DNA of 5,480 nt from an uncultured Lachnospiraceae bacterium (GTDB taxonomy: Bacteria > Bacillota > Clostridia > Lachnospirales > Lachnospiraceae). The first letter of the stretch is position 1. Every line of letters begins with the position of its first letter. Of the stretch, positions 1 through 5,322 are shown piece after piece. The notes beneath the pieces were generated by a model. The model saw only the letters and a program-made list of their open reading frames with translations. It had not been told where the DNA came from and did no database searches. Where the stretch lies: positions 1 to 5,480 of the forward strand of contig CABRSG010000172.1 in NCBI GenBank assembly GCA_902473545.1. The letters run 5' to 3'. A program made the translations under genes and the position numbers.

Positions 1-168
1 CGCTTTTACCGCACGGATAAATCACGAAACCGCGCAAGCGGCGGTTTCGGTCTGGGACTTGCCATTGCAAAATCCATTACGGAAAAGCATGGCGGTGAGA
101 TTTTTGTTGCCTGCCATGAAGGGTGGACAACCTTTTCTGTAAAACTGCCTGTTTCGGATCCCCAGTAG
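1..168 (+). CDS. Sensor histidine kinase, C-terminal fragment (5' end outside window)
   Basis: Frame 1 is open from the window edge to a TAG at 166-168 and encodes the last 55 residues of a protein. It begins with an F-box-like RFYRTDKSRN, followed by the G2 ATP-lid motif GGFGLGLAIAKSI and then EKHGGEI. This is the end of a HATPase_c catalytic domain of a membrane sensor histidine kinase that would phosphorylate a partner response regulator. The protein stops about 30 residues after the G2 box, which is a normal kinase end, so the 3' end looks intact. The sensor, dimerisation domain, phospho-acceptor His and partner regulator lie outside the window, so the stimulus cannot be inferred. A terminator follows directly, making this the last gene of its operon. 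Confidence 0.9.
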   Translation, partial: RFYRTDKSRNRASGGFGLGLAIAKSITEKHGGEIFVACHEGWTTFSVKLPVSDPQ

Positions 169-170
169 GA

Positions 171-210
171 CAGCCGGATCGGGCTTACAGCCTGCTCCGG
201 TTCTTTTTTT
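171..210 (+). terminator. Rho-independent terminator of the upstream kinase gene
   Basis: A stem formed by 172-184 and 190-202 (13 positions with two G.U wobbles and one mismatch) closes a TTACA loop and runs into TTCTTTTTTT at 201-210. It starts three bases after the kinase stop codon. The T tract is only on the + strand side, so it should not stop transcription arriving from the opposite-strand YbaK-like gene. Confidence 0.88.
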
Positions 211-240
211 AAGTTACATGTTACATACGGATTGCATTTC

Positions 241-705
241 TTATCCCTTGCAGACATCCACCCAGCCACAGCAGCGGGAGTATTTCTCCAGCTCCGCCGG
301 TGTCAGCTCAACGGCACTGTGCGCGTCTCCGCCTGCCGGATATACGACCTCAAAGCGTTTCAGCGATACATCCATGTATACCGGGACATGCTCTTTGATC
401 GCAAACGGGCAGACGCCGCCCGGAGCATGGCCGATATACTGCTCAACCAGATCCCCCGGGATCATCTTTGCTTTCTGGTGAAATTGCTCCTTGAATTTTT
501 TATTGTCTACCTTGACGTCTCCTGCTGTGATAATCAGAATAGCTTCCTCTCCCAGAAGAAAAGACATTGTTTTTGCAATCCTTGCCGGTTCACAGCCAAG
601 CGCCTGCGCCGCCAGCTCTACCGTGGCGCTGGATTCATGCAATATCTTCAGTCTGTCCAGAATGCCTTCCTTTTCCAGATAAGCCTGTACTCTTTCCAGT
701 GACAT
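241..705 (-). CDS. YbaK/EbsC-family aminoacyl-tRNA editing (deacylase) protein
   Basis: A 154-residue single-domain protein, the usual size for free-standing YbaK/EbsC (prolyl-tRNA synthetase-associated INS-like) proteins. Family members hydrolyse mischarged tRNAs in the cytoplasm, for example Cys-tRNA(Pro) for YbaK and Ala-tRNA(Pro) for other members. Visible hallmarks are RIAKTMSF with the conserved lysine K45 (the residue equivalent to the key lysine of YbaK), AGDVKVDNKKFK (61-72), the glycine motif GHAPGGVCPF (92-101), and AGGDAHSAVELTPAEL (124-139) near the end. The start at 705 is supported by a strong GGAGGAGGA ribosome binding site just upstream (about 711-720). The gene stands alone, between a + strand terminator and a tRNA terminator. 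I see no terminator of its own downstream. The exact amino acid and tRNA specificity cannot be told from sequence here, so no gene symbol is given. Confidence 0.9.
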   Translation of the reverse strand: MSLERVQAYLEKEGILDRLKILHESSATVELAAQALGCEPARIAKTMSFLLGEEAILIITAGDVKVDNKKFKEQFHQKAKMIPGDLVEQYIGHAPGGVCPFAIKEHVPVYMDVSLKRFEVVYPAGGDAHSAVELTPAELEKYSRCCGWVDVCKG

Positions 706-737
706 TTTTCATCCTCCTCCAAAACTTATTCGCTATC

Positions 738-766
738 ATTATTCTCAGCGTCTGCGGTCTGTTCTA
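738..766 (-). promoter_or_regulatory. Possible sigma-A promoter for the YbaK-like gene
   Basis: On the - strand, AATAAT at 743-738 (5 of 6 matches to the -10 consensus) is preceded at exactly 17 bp by TAGAAC at 766-761 (3 of 6 matches to TTGACA). It would give a leader of about 25 nt carrying the ribosome binding site. It lies downstream of the tRNA terminator, where a promoter for this gene is expected. The -35 is weak. Confidence 0.35.
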
Positions 767-780
767 CGCCGTTCCCTAAC

Positions 781-813
781 AACAAAAAGAGGTACTTTTT
801 CAAGTACCTCTTA
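781..813 (-). terminator. Rho-independent terminator of the tRNA-Gln gene
   Basis: A perfect 11-bp stem (AAGAGGTACTT, 787-797, with its complement at 802-812) closes a GAAA tetraloop when read on the - strand. The 3' arm ends in TTTTT and is followed by TGTT. It starts two bases after the tRNA 3' end, so the tRNA is a single-gene transcript. Confidence 0.92.
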
Positions 814-814
814 A

Positions 815-886
815 CTGGGCTACAAGGATTCGAACCTTGAAATGACGGAGTCAGAGTCCGTTGCCTTACCGTTTGGCGATAGCCCA
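815..886 (-). tRNA. tRNA-Gln (anticodon CTG)
   Basis: The 72-nt gene folds into a complete cloverleaf on the - strand. It has a 7-bp acceptor stem TGGGCTA/TAGCCCA, a D arm GCC/GGC with GG in the loop, an anticodon stem ACGGA/TCCGT with loop CTCTGAC, a 5-nt variable loop, and a T arm CAAGG-TTCGAAT-CCTTG. The discriminator base is G. The anticodon CTG occupies 854-852 and reads CAG, hence glutamine. The 3' CCA is not encoded and must be added by a nucleotidyltransferase, which is common in clostridia. The acceptor end and the T33 and A37 positions flanking the anticodon are normal, so the tRNA should be functional. Confidence 0.96.
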
Positions 887-903
887 ATGTCACAACACGA
901 TGT

Positions 904-932
904 ATTATAGAACAGCTTTTCAAAAAAAGCAA
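904..932 (-). promoter_or_regulatory. Sigma-A promoter of tRNA-Gln
   Basis: On the - strand, TTGCTT (932-927) and a consensus TATAAT (909-904) are separated by exactly 17 bp. The predicted start is about 10 nt before the mature tRNA 5' end, leaving a short leader for RNase P to remove. Immediately upstream (937-963) lie three T runs, which are A runs on this strand and resemble the UP elements of strong stable-RNA promoters. Confidence 0.85.
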
Positions 933-971
933 GTACTTTTTTTCATTTTTTTAAATTTTTTTTCAAATGCA

Positions 972-1000
972 TGTCCAATCTCTCTGATTTGTGCTATAAT
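972..1000 (+). promoter_or_regulatory. Extended -10 promoter of pncB
   Basis: A consensus TATAAT at 995-1000 is preceded by TGC (992-994), forming an extended -10 box (TGnTATAAT). At 17 bp spacing the -35 position is TGTCCA (972-977), which matches TTGACA poorly. Extended -10 promoters tolerate a weak -35. The start would fall near 1006-1008, giving a leader of about 60 nt. Confidence 0.75.
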
Positions 1001-1011
1001 AAGCAAGATAA

Positions 1012-1034
1012 GCCGCAGGCTCCGGCGTTGCGGC
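1012..1034 (+). promoter_or_regulatory. Leader hairpin near the 5' end of the pncB transcript
   Basis: GCCGCA (1012-1017) and TGCGGC (1029-1034) are perfectly complementary and would form a 6-bp GC-rich hairpin within the first few nucleotides of the predicted mRNA. No T tract follows, so it is not a terminator. It could stabilise the 5' end. No known riboswitch class is recognisable. Confidence 0.45.
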
Positions 1035-1035
1035 A

Positions 1036-1050
1036 TATACACTATGTATA
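1036..1050 (+). promoter_or_regulatory. Operator-like inverted repeat before pncB
   Basis: TATACA-CTA-TGTATA is a perfect 6+6 inverted repeat with a 3-bp centre. It lies between the promoter and the ribosome binding site, about 30 bp after the predicted start, where a repressor would block transcription. NAD salvage genes in Firmicutes are often under niacin- or NAD-responsive repressors, but I cannot match this to a specific regulator's motif. AT-rich short palindromes also arise by chance. Confidence 0.4.
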
Positions 1051-1069
1051 AAAGACAGGAGAAACGATC

Positions 1070-2524
1070 ATGAGTACAATGAACATCAGTCTTCTGACTG
1101 ACCTCTATGAGCTGACCATGATGCAGGGCTATTTTAAGAGCCACACAAATGAAACCGTTGTTTTTGATATGTTTTACCGCCGCAATCCGAGCGATGGCGG
1201 TTACGCGATTGCCGCCGGGCTGGAGCAGGTGATCGAATATATCAAAAGCCTGCGCTTCTCGGGGGAAGATATTGCTTATCTGAGAGGGCTGCATATCTTT
1301 GACGCAGATTTTCTGGATTACCTCAGCACCTTCCGCTTTAGCGGCGATATCTACGCTATCCCGGAGGGCACCGTTGTTTTCCCGCGCGAGCCGCTGATCA
1401 AGGTGATTGCGCCGATCATGGAAGCGCAGCTTGTGGAAACCGCTATCCTGACGATCATCAACCACCAGTGCCTTATCGCAACAAAGGCATCCCGCGTGGT
1501 TTATGCCGCGCAGGGCGACGGCATCATGGAATTCGGACTGCGCCGCGCGCAGGGACCGGACGCCGGTGTGTACGGTGCGCGCGCTGCGATGATCGGCGGA
1601 TGTATCGGAACCTCCAATGTGCTTGCCGGACAGCTTTTCGACGTCCCGGTAAAGGGTACGCATGCACATAGCTGGATCATGAGTTTCCCGGATGAATATA
1701 CTGCTTTTAAGACCTATGCAGACCTCTACCCGAACGCCTGCTGTCTGCTGGTTGACACCTACGACACCTTAAAATCCGGCGTTCCGAACGCCATCCGCGT
1801 TTTCCAGGAAATGCGTGATTCTGGTCTTACGCTGCAAAATTACGGCATCCGCCTCGACAGCGGCGACCTTGCCTACCTTTCAAAAAAAGCGCGTAAAATG
1901 TTGGATGCAGCCGGATTTACTGATGCGTTCATCTCCGCTTCCAGCGACCTGGACGAGTATCTGATCGACAGCTTAAAAGCACAGGGCTGCCGCATCACCT
2001 CCTGGGGCGTCGGCACAAATCTGATCACCTCCAAGGACTGCCCGTCCTTCGGCGGCGTGTACAAGCTGGCTGCGATCCAGGATGAAAACGGTAAGTTCCT
2101 TCCGAAGATCAAACTCTCAGACAATACGGAAAAGATTACCAATCCCGGCAACAAGACCATCTACCGCATTTACGAAAAAGAAGCGTACAAAGTGAAAGCT
2201 GATCTGATCACTCTTGCGGACGAAACCTTCGACGAGTCCGAGGATCTGGTAATCTTCGACCCGATCGAGACCTGGAAGCATACCCGTCTGAAAGCAGGTA
2301 CCTACACTATGCGCGAGCTGCTGGTGCCGGTATTTAAAAACGGCGAGTGCGTCTACACCTCCCCGAGCGTTATGGAAATCCGTGACATCTGCTTTAAAGA
2401 ACTGGATACCCTCTGGGATGAGACGCGCCGTCTGGTTAATCCGCACGAAATGTATGTCGACCTTTCCGATAAGCTCTATGAAGCGAAAAAGAACCTGCTT
2501 CGTGAAATGAGCAAAGATATCTGA
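1070..2524 (+). CDS. pncB: Nicotinate phosphoribosyltransferase
   Basis: A 484-residue protein that joins nicotinic acid and PRPP to give nicotinate mononucleotide in the Preiss-Handler NAD salvage pathway, coupled to ATP hydrolysis. The N-terminus LLTDLYELTMMQGYF is the family signature. EFGLRRAQGPDAG starts at E154. GTHAHSW (196-202) holds H200, which aligns with the histidine that is phosphorylated in characterised NAPRTases. IRLDSGDLAYLS follows with R261 and D263, then SWGVGTNLITS. The length is typical of the Firmicute NAPRTase group, and the protein appears complete. The start at 1070 has an AGGAG site 8 nt upstream (1057-1061). An in-frame ATG at 1079 is too far from that site. The gene stands alone, divergent from tRNA-Gln and convergent with spoVT. 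Ten of 11 glutamine codons are CAG, the codon read by the neighbouring tRNA. Confidence 0.97.
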   Translation: MSTMNISLLTDLYELTMMQGYFKSHTNETVVFDMFYRRNPSDGGYAIAAGLEQVIEYIKSLRFSGEDIAYLRGLHIFDADFLDYLSTFRFSGDIYAIPEGTVVFPREPLIKVIAPIMEAQLVETAILTIINHQCLIATKASRVVYAAQGDGIMEFGLRRAQGPDAGVYGARAAMIGGCIGTSNVLAGQLFDVPVKGTHAHSWIMSFPDEYTAFKTYADLYPNACCLLVDTYDTLKSGVPNAIRVFQEMRDSGLTLQNYGIRLDSGDLAYLSKKARKMLDAAGFTDAFISASSDLDEYLIDSLKAQGCRITSWGVGTNLITSKDCPSFGGVYKLAAIQDENGKFLPKIKLSDNTEKITNPGNKTIYRIYEKEAYKVKADLITLADETFDESEDLVIFDPIETWKHTRLKAGTYTMRELLVPVFKNGECVYTSPSVMEIRDICFKELDTLWDETRRLVNPHEMYVDLSDKLYEAKKNLLREMSKDI

Positions 2525-2570
2525 TATACACTAACGGCTCCGTTAGTGTATCAGAGAGCCAGTTGGCTCA
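2525..2570. terminator. Tandem hairpins between convergent pncB and spoVT
   Basis: The 48-bp gap between the two stop codons holds two hairpins. ATACACTAACG (2526-2536) pairs with 2541-2551 in an 11-bp perfect stem with a GCTC loop, and GAGCC (2556-2560) pairs with GGCTC (2565-2569) around AGTT. Both are strand-symmetric, as expected for a shared bidirectional stop. Neither strand has a T tract after the stems, so these are not classical intrinsic terminators. They may instead protect 3' ends or work with a factor. Confidence 0.5.
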
Positions 2571-2572
2571 GT

Positions 2573-3118
2573 CTATGCTTCCATCTGTTTTCCCATGAAG
2601 TTCGCCGCGCATCTTGCGACCACCTGCTCGGTTTCACCCATGGTTACTTTATCGCTTTTTCCGACCATCACAACGGCGCCAATCGCGTCTCCCTCGCAGA
2701 TAATCGGGCTGATGACCTGCGGGCGCTTTTCCTCGCTGCTGTCGAAGATTTCAATGTACTCCCGGTCGGACATATTGTAGAGCACGTTTTCGCGCTCTCC
2801 GATCAGACTTTCCAGCGAGCCGCTGATGGGGCGTCCCACATACTCGCGCTTTAATCCGCCCGCCGCCGCAATGATCTGGTCTTTATCGGTAATGCAGATA
2901 CTGTGCCCCGTCGTCTGCGCCAGTGACTCGGCATATTCCTTTGCAAAGCTGCCAAGCTCGCCGATCGGGGAATATTTTTTCAGGATGATTTCCCCCTCCC
3001 GATCGGTAAAAATTTCCAGCGGATCGGATTCCCGGATCCTTAGCGTTTTTCTGATTTCCTTTGGAATGACCACCCTTCCGAGGTCGTCAATCCTGCGGAC
3101 AATTCCTGTAGCTTTCAT
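2573..3118 (-). CDS. spoVT: Stage V sporulation protein T, AbrB-type transcription regulator
   Basis: A 181-residue protein, close to the 178 of Bacillus subtilis SpoVT. Residues 1-50 are a SpoVT-AbrB swapped-hairpin DNA-binding domain (MKATGIVRRIDDLGRVVIPK, then EIRKTLRI and the DPLEIF strand). Residues about 56-178 form the GAF-like C-terminal domain that distinguishes SpoVT from short AbrB proteins. In Bacillus, SpoVT acts in the forespore, where it activates and represses sigma-G genes and so affects spore coat and germination properties. Presence of the gene implies the organism sporulates or descends from a sporulator. The start is supported by GGAGGA (3130-3125) 6 nt upstream. A sigma-G-type promoter lies in the 71-bp gap behind it. 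Shorter AbrB/MraZ-like regulators are excluded by the C-terminal domain. Confidence 0.95.
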   Translation of the reverse strand: MKATGIVRRIDDLGRVVIPKEIRKTLRIRESDPLEIFTDREGEIILKKYSPIGELGSFAKEYAESLAQTTGHSICITDKDQIIAAAGGLKREYVGRPISGSLESLIGERENVLYNMSDREYIEIFDSSEEKRPQVISPIICEGDAIGAVVMVGKSDKVTMGETEQVVARCAANFMGKQMEA

Positions 3119-3166
3119 ATATCTTCCTCCATTGCCATGCGTCTGTGTCTATATTGGTCATGGAGT

Positions 3167-3196
3167 TAGTATGTGGAAATGCCGCCGATTTATGCA
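3167..3196 (-). promoter_or_regulatory. Sigma-G-type forespore promoter of spoVT
   Basis: On the - strand, CATACTA (3173-3167) is identical to the sigma-G -10 consensus. TGCATA (3196-3191) sits 17 bp upstream and differs from the consensus -35 TGAATA at one position. The predicted start is near 3160, leaving about 40 nt of leader before the spoVT ATG. In Bacillus subtilis spoVT is a sigma-G gene, so context and motif agree. The -35 overlaps the stop codon region of the upstream kinase gene (TAA at 3192-3190). Confidence 0.8.
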
Positions 3197-4560
3197 CGCT
3201 GTTTTTCAAAGCCCCTGTTGTTTGCGGCGGATCTTTGATGTACTGTAAGCTCCATCCCGAACGTTACGCCGTTTTCCATGTTTTCGGCGCCGCAGCGTCC
3301 CCCGTGCTGCTCAACGATTTTTTTCACCATGTAAAGCCCAAGCCCGGCGTTGCTGAGCTTAAGATCCTTTTTATAGTTTTCCCGTCCGCTCTTGTAAAAG
3401 CTCTGCCAGATGCGCTCCATATCCTCTGCCGGGATCTGCGGTCCTTCGTTGTAAATCTCAATGCGCACAGAGCTGTGTTTTTTGAAGAGTCCCACGCGCA
3501 TCCATTTTCCCTGCGCGGTGTGCTGGAAAGCGTTCATCATATAATTATTAACCGCCTGCTCCAGATACATACGGTTTGCAAAAACAATGCAGTTCTTCTC
3601 CAGCTCGCACTGCAGCTTTATCTTATTTTTCTTGAAAAGCGCGTCGTACTTGAGCATCATATAATCCATCATATCGGAGAGATTTACTTCACTCATTTCC
3701 ATCTCTTCCATATGATGATCCATAACCGTGATATCTAAAAGATTCCCTACCAGGTCCGTCATTTTATCAATTTCCTCTCGGATAGAAGAAAAATAGTATT
3801 CCCGGTCGATCTCGCTGCCCATGCACTGCAGCATCTCCACCTGCCCGGAGATCACTGCCAGCGGCGTCTTCAGCTCATGTGAAATGTTCGCGACAAATTC
3901 CTTCTGCGCCTCGTCAATGCTTCCAAAGCCTCCGTCCGCACCCTCTCCATGTTCGCCCGCCGCACGCTCGTTTTCCTGTCCGGCCATTGCTCCTTCCGGC
4001 ACAAGCGCCAGCCTCTGCCGCATCTTTTTCTGCAGCAGAGACCACCCCGCCCAGATCAAAAGAAGCGCCATTGTCAGATACATGACCGTATAATTAATCA
4101 TCTCATGTACCTGATGAATCTCACATCGGATAAACACATAATACGTCTTTCCGTCTGCGTGCAGGAGCGCACGCAAACGGATCACACAGAACGAATTATA
4201 TTCCCGTGCAGTCAGCGTCGGTTCCTCCCGGAACTCATCTGCACGCGACCTCACATAGCGCTCTATCTGCTGATCGACCGACTGACTTTTATTCGTATAA
4301 ACAAGCGCAAAATTCTCATCCGTGATCAGAAACTCCAGCTTATCTGCATAAAAGCTCTGCAGAATAGTCGTTTCCTCTTCATCCAGCATCGCCAGATTCA
4401 TCACGCTGATTTCCTTATACGCCTTCTTAAGCACCTGCATTTTCATACGTGTGTAAAGAGGGTACGCAAAAAAAGCATAGAGCATTATCACAACTGCCGC
4501 TGCCAGCAGCAAAAGAAATCCCGGATTTTGCCGGAGCCTTTGTTCTCTGTTATTCCTCAT
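3190..4560 (-). CDS. Membrane sensor histidine kinase of a two-component pair
   Basis: A 456-residue kinase. Membrane segment 1 is at about residues 14-33 and segment 2 at about 156-176, enclosing an extracytoplasmic sensor of roughly 120 residues with no family I recognise. The H-box VANISHELKTPL carries the phospho-acceptor H228. The dimerisation helix runs to about 290. The catalytic domain shows an N-box (NNYMMNAFQHT, N343), a G1-like IYNEGPQIP in which N371 replaces the usual Asp, an F-box IWQSFYKS and a G2 box NAGLGLYMVKKI. The G1 variant resembles the VFNTG/IYNEG type seen in many Firmicute kinases, so activity is likely. The linker 178-220 is Gly/Glu/Ala-rich and lacks a convincing HAMP domain. 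The start overlaps the regulator gene by 11 bp, with a ribosome binding site (GGAGAAGG) inside that gene, suggesting coupled translation. The signal is unknown. Confidence 0.93.
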   Translation of the reverse strand: MRNNREQRLRQNPGFLLLLAAAVVIMLYAFFAYPLYTRMKMQVLKKAYKEISVMNLAMLDEEETTILQSFYADKLEFLITDENFALVYTNKSQSVDQQIERYVRSRADEFREEPTLTAREYNSFCVIRLRALLHADGKTYYVFIRCEIHQVHEMINYTVMYLTMALLLIWAGWSLLQKKMRQRLALVPEGAMAGQENERAAGEHGEGADGGFGSIDEAQKEFVANISHELKTPLAVISGQVEMLQCMGSEIDREYYFSSIREEIDKMTDLVGNLLDITVMDHHMEEMEMSEVNLSDMMDYMMLKYDALFKKNKIKLQCELEKNCIVFANRMYLEQAVNNYMMNAFQHTAQGKWMRVGLFKKHSSVRIEIYNEGPQIPAEDMERIWQSFYKSGRENYKKDLKLSNAGLGLYMVKKIVEQHGGRCGAENMENGVTFGMELTVHQRSAANNRGFEKQRA

Positions 4561-5236
4561 AACCGCCTTCTCCGAATAAATAGCCTACTCCATAAACGGA
4601 TTTAATATACGTGCATTCCTCTGTCAGCTTTTTACGGAGCTGCTTCACCAGCGTGTCCACCGTGCGGATGTCCCCGACGTAATCGTAGCCCCAGACCGCG
4701 TCGAGAATTTTATTGCGCGCGAGTACAATTCCGCTGTTCTCAATAAAATAAACCAGCAGCTCATATTCTTTGCGGGTCGTCTCGATATAATTGCCCTTCC
4801 AGTAAACCTTCTGCGCTTCAACATTTATGCTGATATCCTGGTATTCCAGAACCTTCGCCAGCTTTCCGGAACGTTTTAAAACCGCTTCTATGTGCAGCTT
4901 TACCAGCTCCAGCGTGTACGGCTTTGTAATGTAATCGTCCGCACCCTTCTCAAAGCCGCTCATCTGATCCTCCACCGACGACCGTGCCGTCAGCATGATA
5001 ACCGGAATATTGGAGGTCTTGCGGATTTCCTTTAATCCCTCGTAGCCGCTGATATCCGGCATCATAACGTCCAGCAGAATCAGATCCAGCGTTTTCCGCT
5101 CCCTATAAAAAATCGCAAGCGCTTCCCGCCCGTTTGCCGCCCGGCAGGTCTCATATCCCTGAAACCTGAGAAAGTCGCCCATCGTCCTCGCAAGCTTCTG
5201 CTCATCCTCTACGATTAAAATCCTGTTTCTCTTCAT
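4550..5236 (-). CDS. OmpR/PhoB-family response regulator
   Basis: A 228-residue, two-domain DNA-binding regulator of normal length. The receiver domain (about 4-120) has the acidic pair E10/D11, the phospho-acceptor D56 in LLDVMMPD, T83 and K105 (YITKPY), a complete set of switch residues. The winged-helix effector domain (about 128-222) includes TRKEYELLVYFIENSG, the recognition-helix region RTVDTLVKQLRKKL and the wing SVYGVGYLF. It should be phosphorylated by the kinase encoded directly downstream and bind direct repeats at target promoters. The start is supported by GGGGAG (5249-5244) 7 nt upstream. It is the first gene of the pair. The upstream region holds a large inverted-repeat element rather than an obvious strong promoter. 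The specific regulon cannot be deduced. Confidence 0.95.
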   Translation of the reverse strand: MKRNRILIVEDEQKLARTMGDFLRFQGYETCRAANGREALAIFYRERKTLDLILLDVMMPDISGYEGLKEIRKTSNIPVIMLTARSSVEDQMSGFEKGADDYITKPYTLELVKLHIEAVLKRSGKLAKVLEYQDISINVEAQKVYWKGNYIETTRKEYELLVYFIENSGIVLARNKILDAVWGYDYVGDIRTVDTLVKQLRKKLTEECTYIKSVYGVGYLFGEGGYEE

Positions 5237-5263
5237 ATATACTCTCCCCGATTTTGGTTTATT

Positions 5264-5321
5264 CCCGCGGGCAACGAGCCAAGCAGCCGCACTTGTGCGG
5301 ATATTTGGCGATTGCCGCGAG
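5264..5321 (-). repeat. Three-tier leader stem-loop upstream of the response regulator
   Basis: Read on the - strand, four helical blocks nest symmetrically. CTCGC (5321-5317) pairs with GCGGG (5268-5264, one G.U), GGCAA (5316-5312) with TTGCC (5274-5270), GCCAA (5309-5305) with TTGGC (5282-5278), and CCGCA (5300-5296) with TGCGG (5291-5287). Small internal loops and one bulge at 5269 separate them. It ends 14 nt before the ribosome binding site of the regulator gene. No T tract follows, so it does not look like an intrinsic terminator. It is part of the larger element continuing to 5390. Confidence 0.65.
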
Positions 5322-5322
5322 G

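Noticed and set aside
213..226. Tandem GTTACAT repeated twice after the first terminator
   Set aside because: Two short copies between a terminator and an opposite-strand gene end, with no symmetry or nearby promoter; likely chance.
232..702. Open frames on the + strand opposite the YbaK-like gene
   Set aside because: They overlap a well-supported family member with its own ribosome binding site. Their translations show no recognisable domain, so they are antisense shadows.
726..932. 68-codon - strand open frame across the tRNA
   Set aside because: It runs through the tRNA-Gln cloverleaf and its terminator and promoter, so it is not a plausible protein gene.
920..1669. 249-codon - strand open frame antisense to pncB
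   Set aside because: It crosses the divergent promoters and lies opposite a clear pncB. It has no family features and low-complexity ends.
1036..2533. Shared 9-mer TATACACTA in the pncB leader (1036-1044) and just after its stop (2525-2533)
   Set aside because: A single AT-rich 9-mer match is possible by chance, and its partner halves differ (palindrome with TGTATA versus hairpin with CGTTAGTGTA). It does not suggest a mobile element flanking pncB.
3131..3163. CCATG/CATGG inverted repeat in the spoVT leader as a possible translation switch
   Set aside because: Only 5 bp with a loop of more than 18 nt, and it does not cover the GGAGGA site.
3145..3738. 197-codon + strand open frame opposite the kinase
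   Set aside because: The kinase frame has a full set of catalytic motifs on the other strand. This frame reads through the sigma-G promoter and has no recognisable domain.
3949..4605. 218-codon + strand open frame opposite the kinase N-terminus
   Set aside because: It is a shadow of the membrane and sensor region, rich in Arg, His and Leu as expected from reverse-complemented coding DNA.
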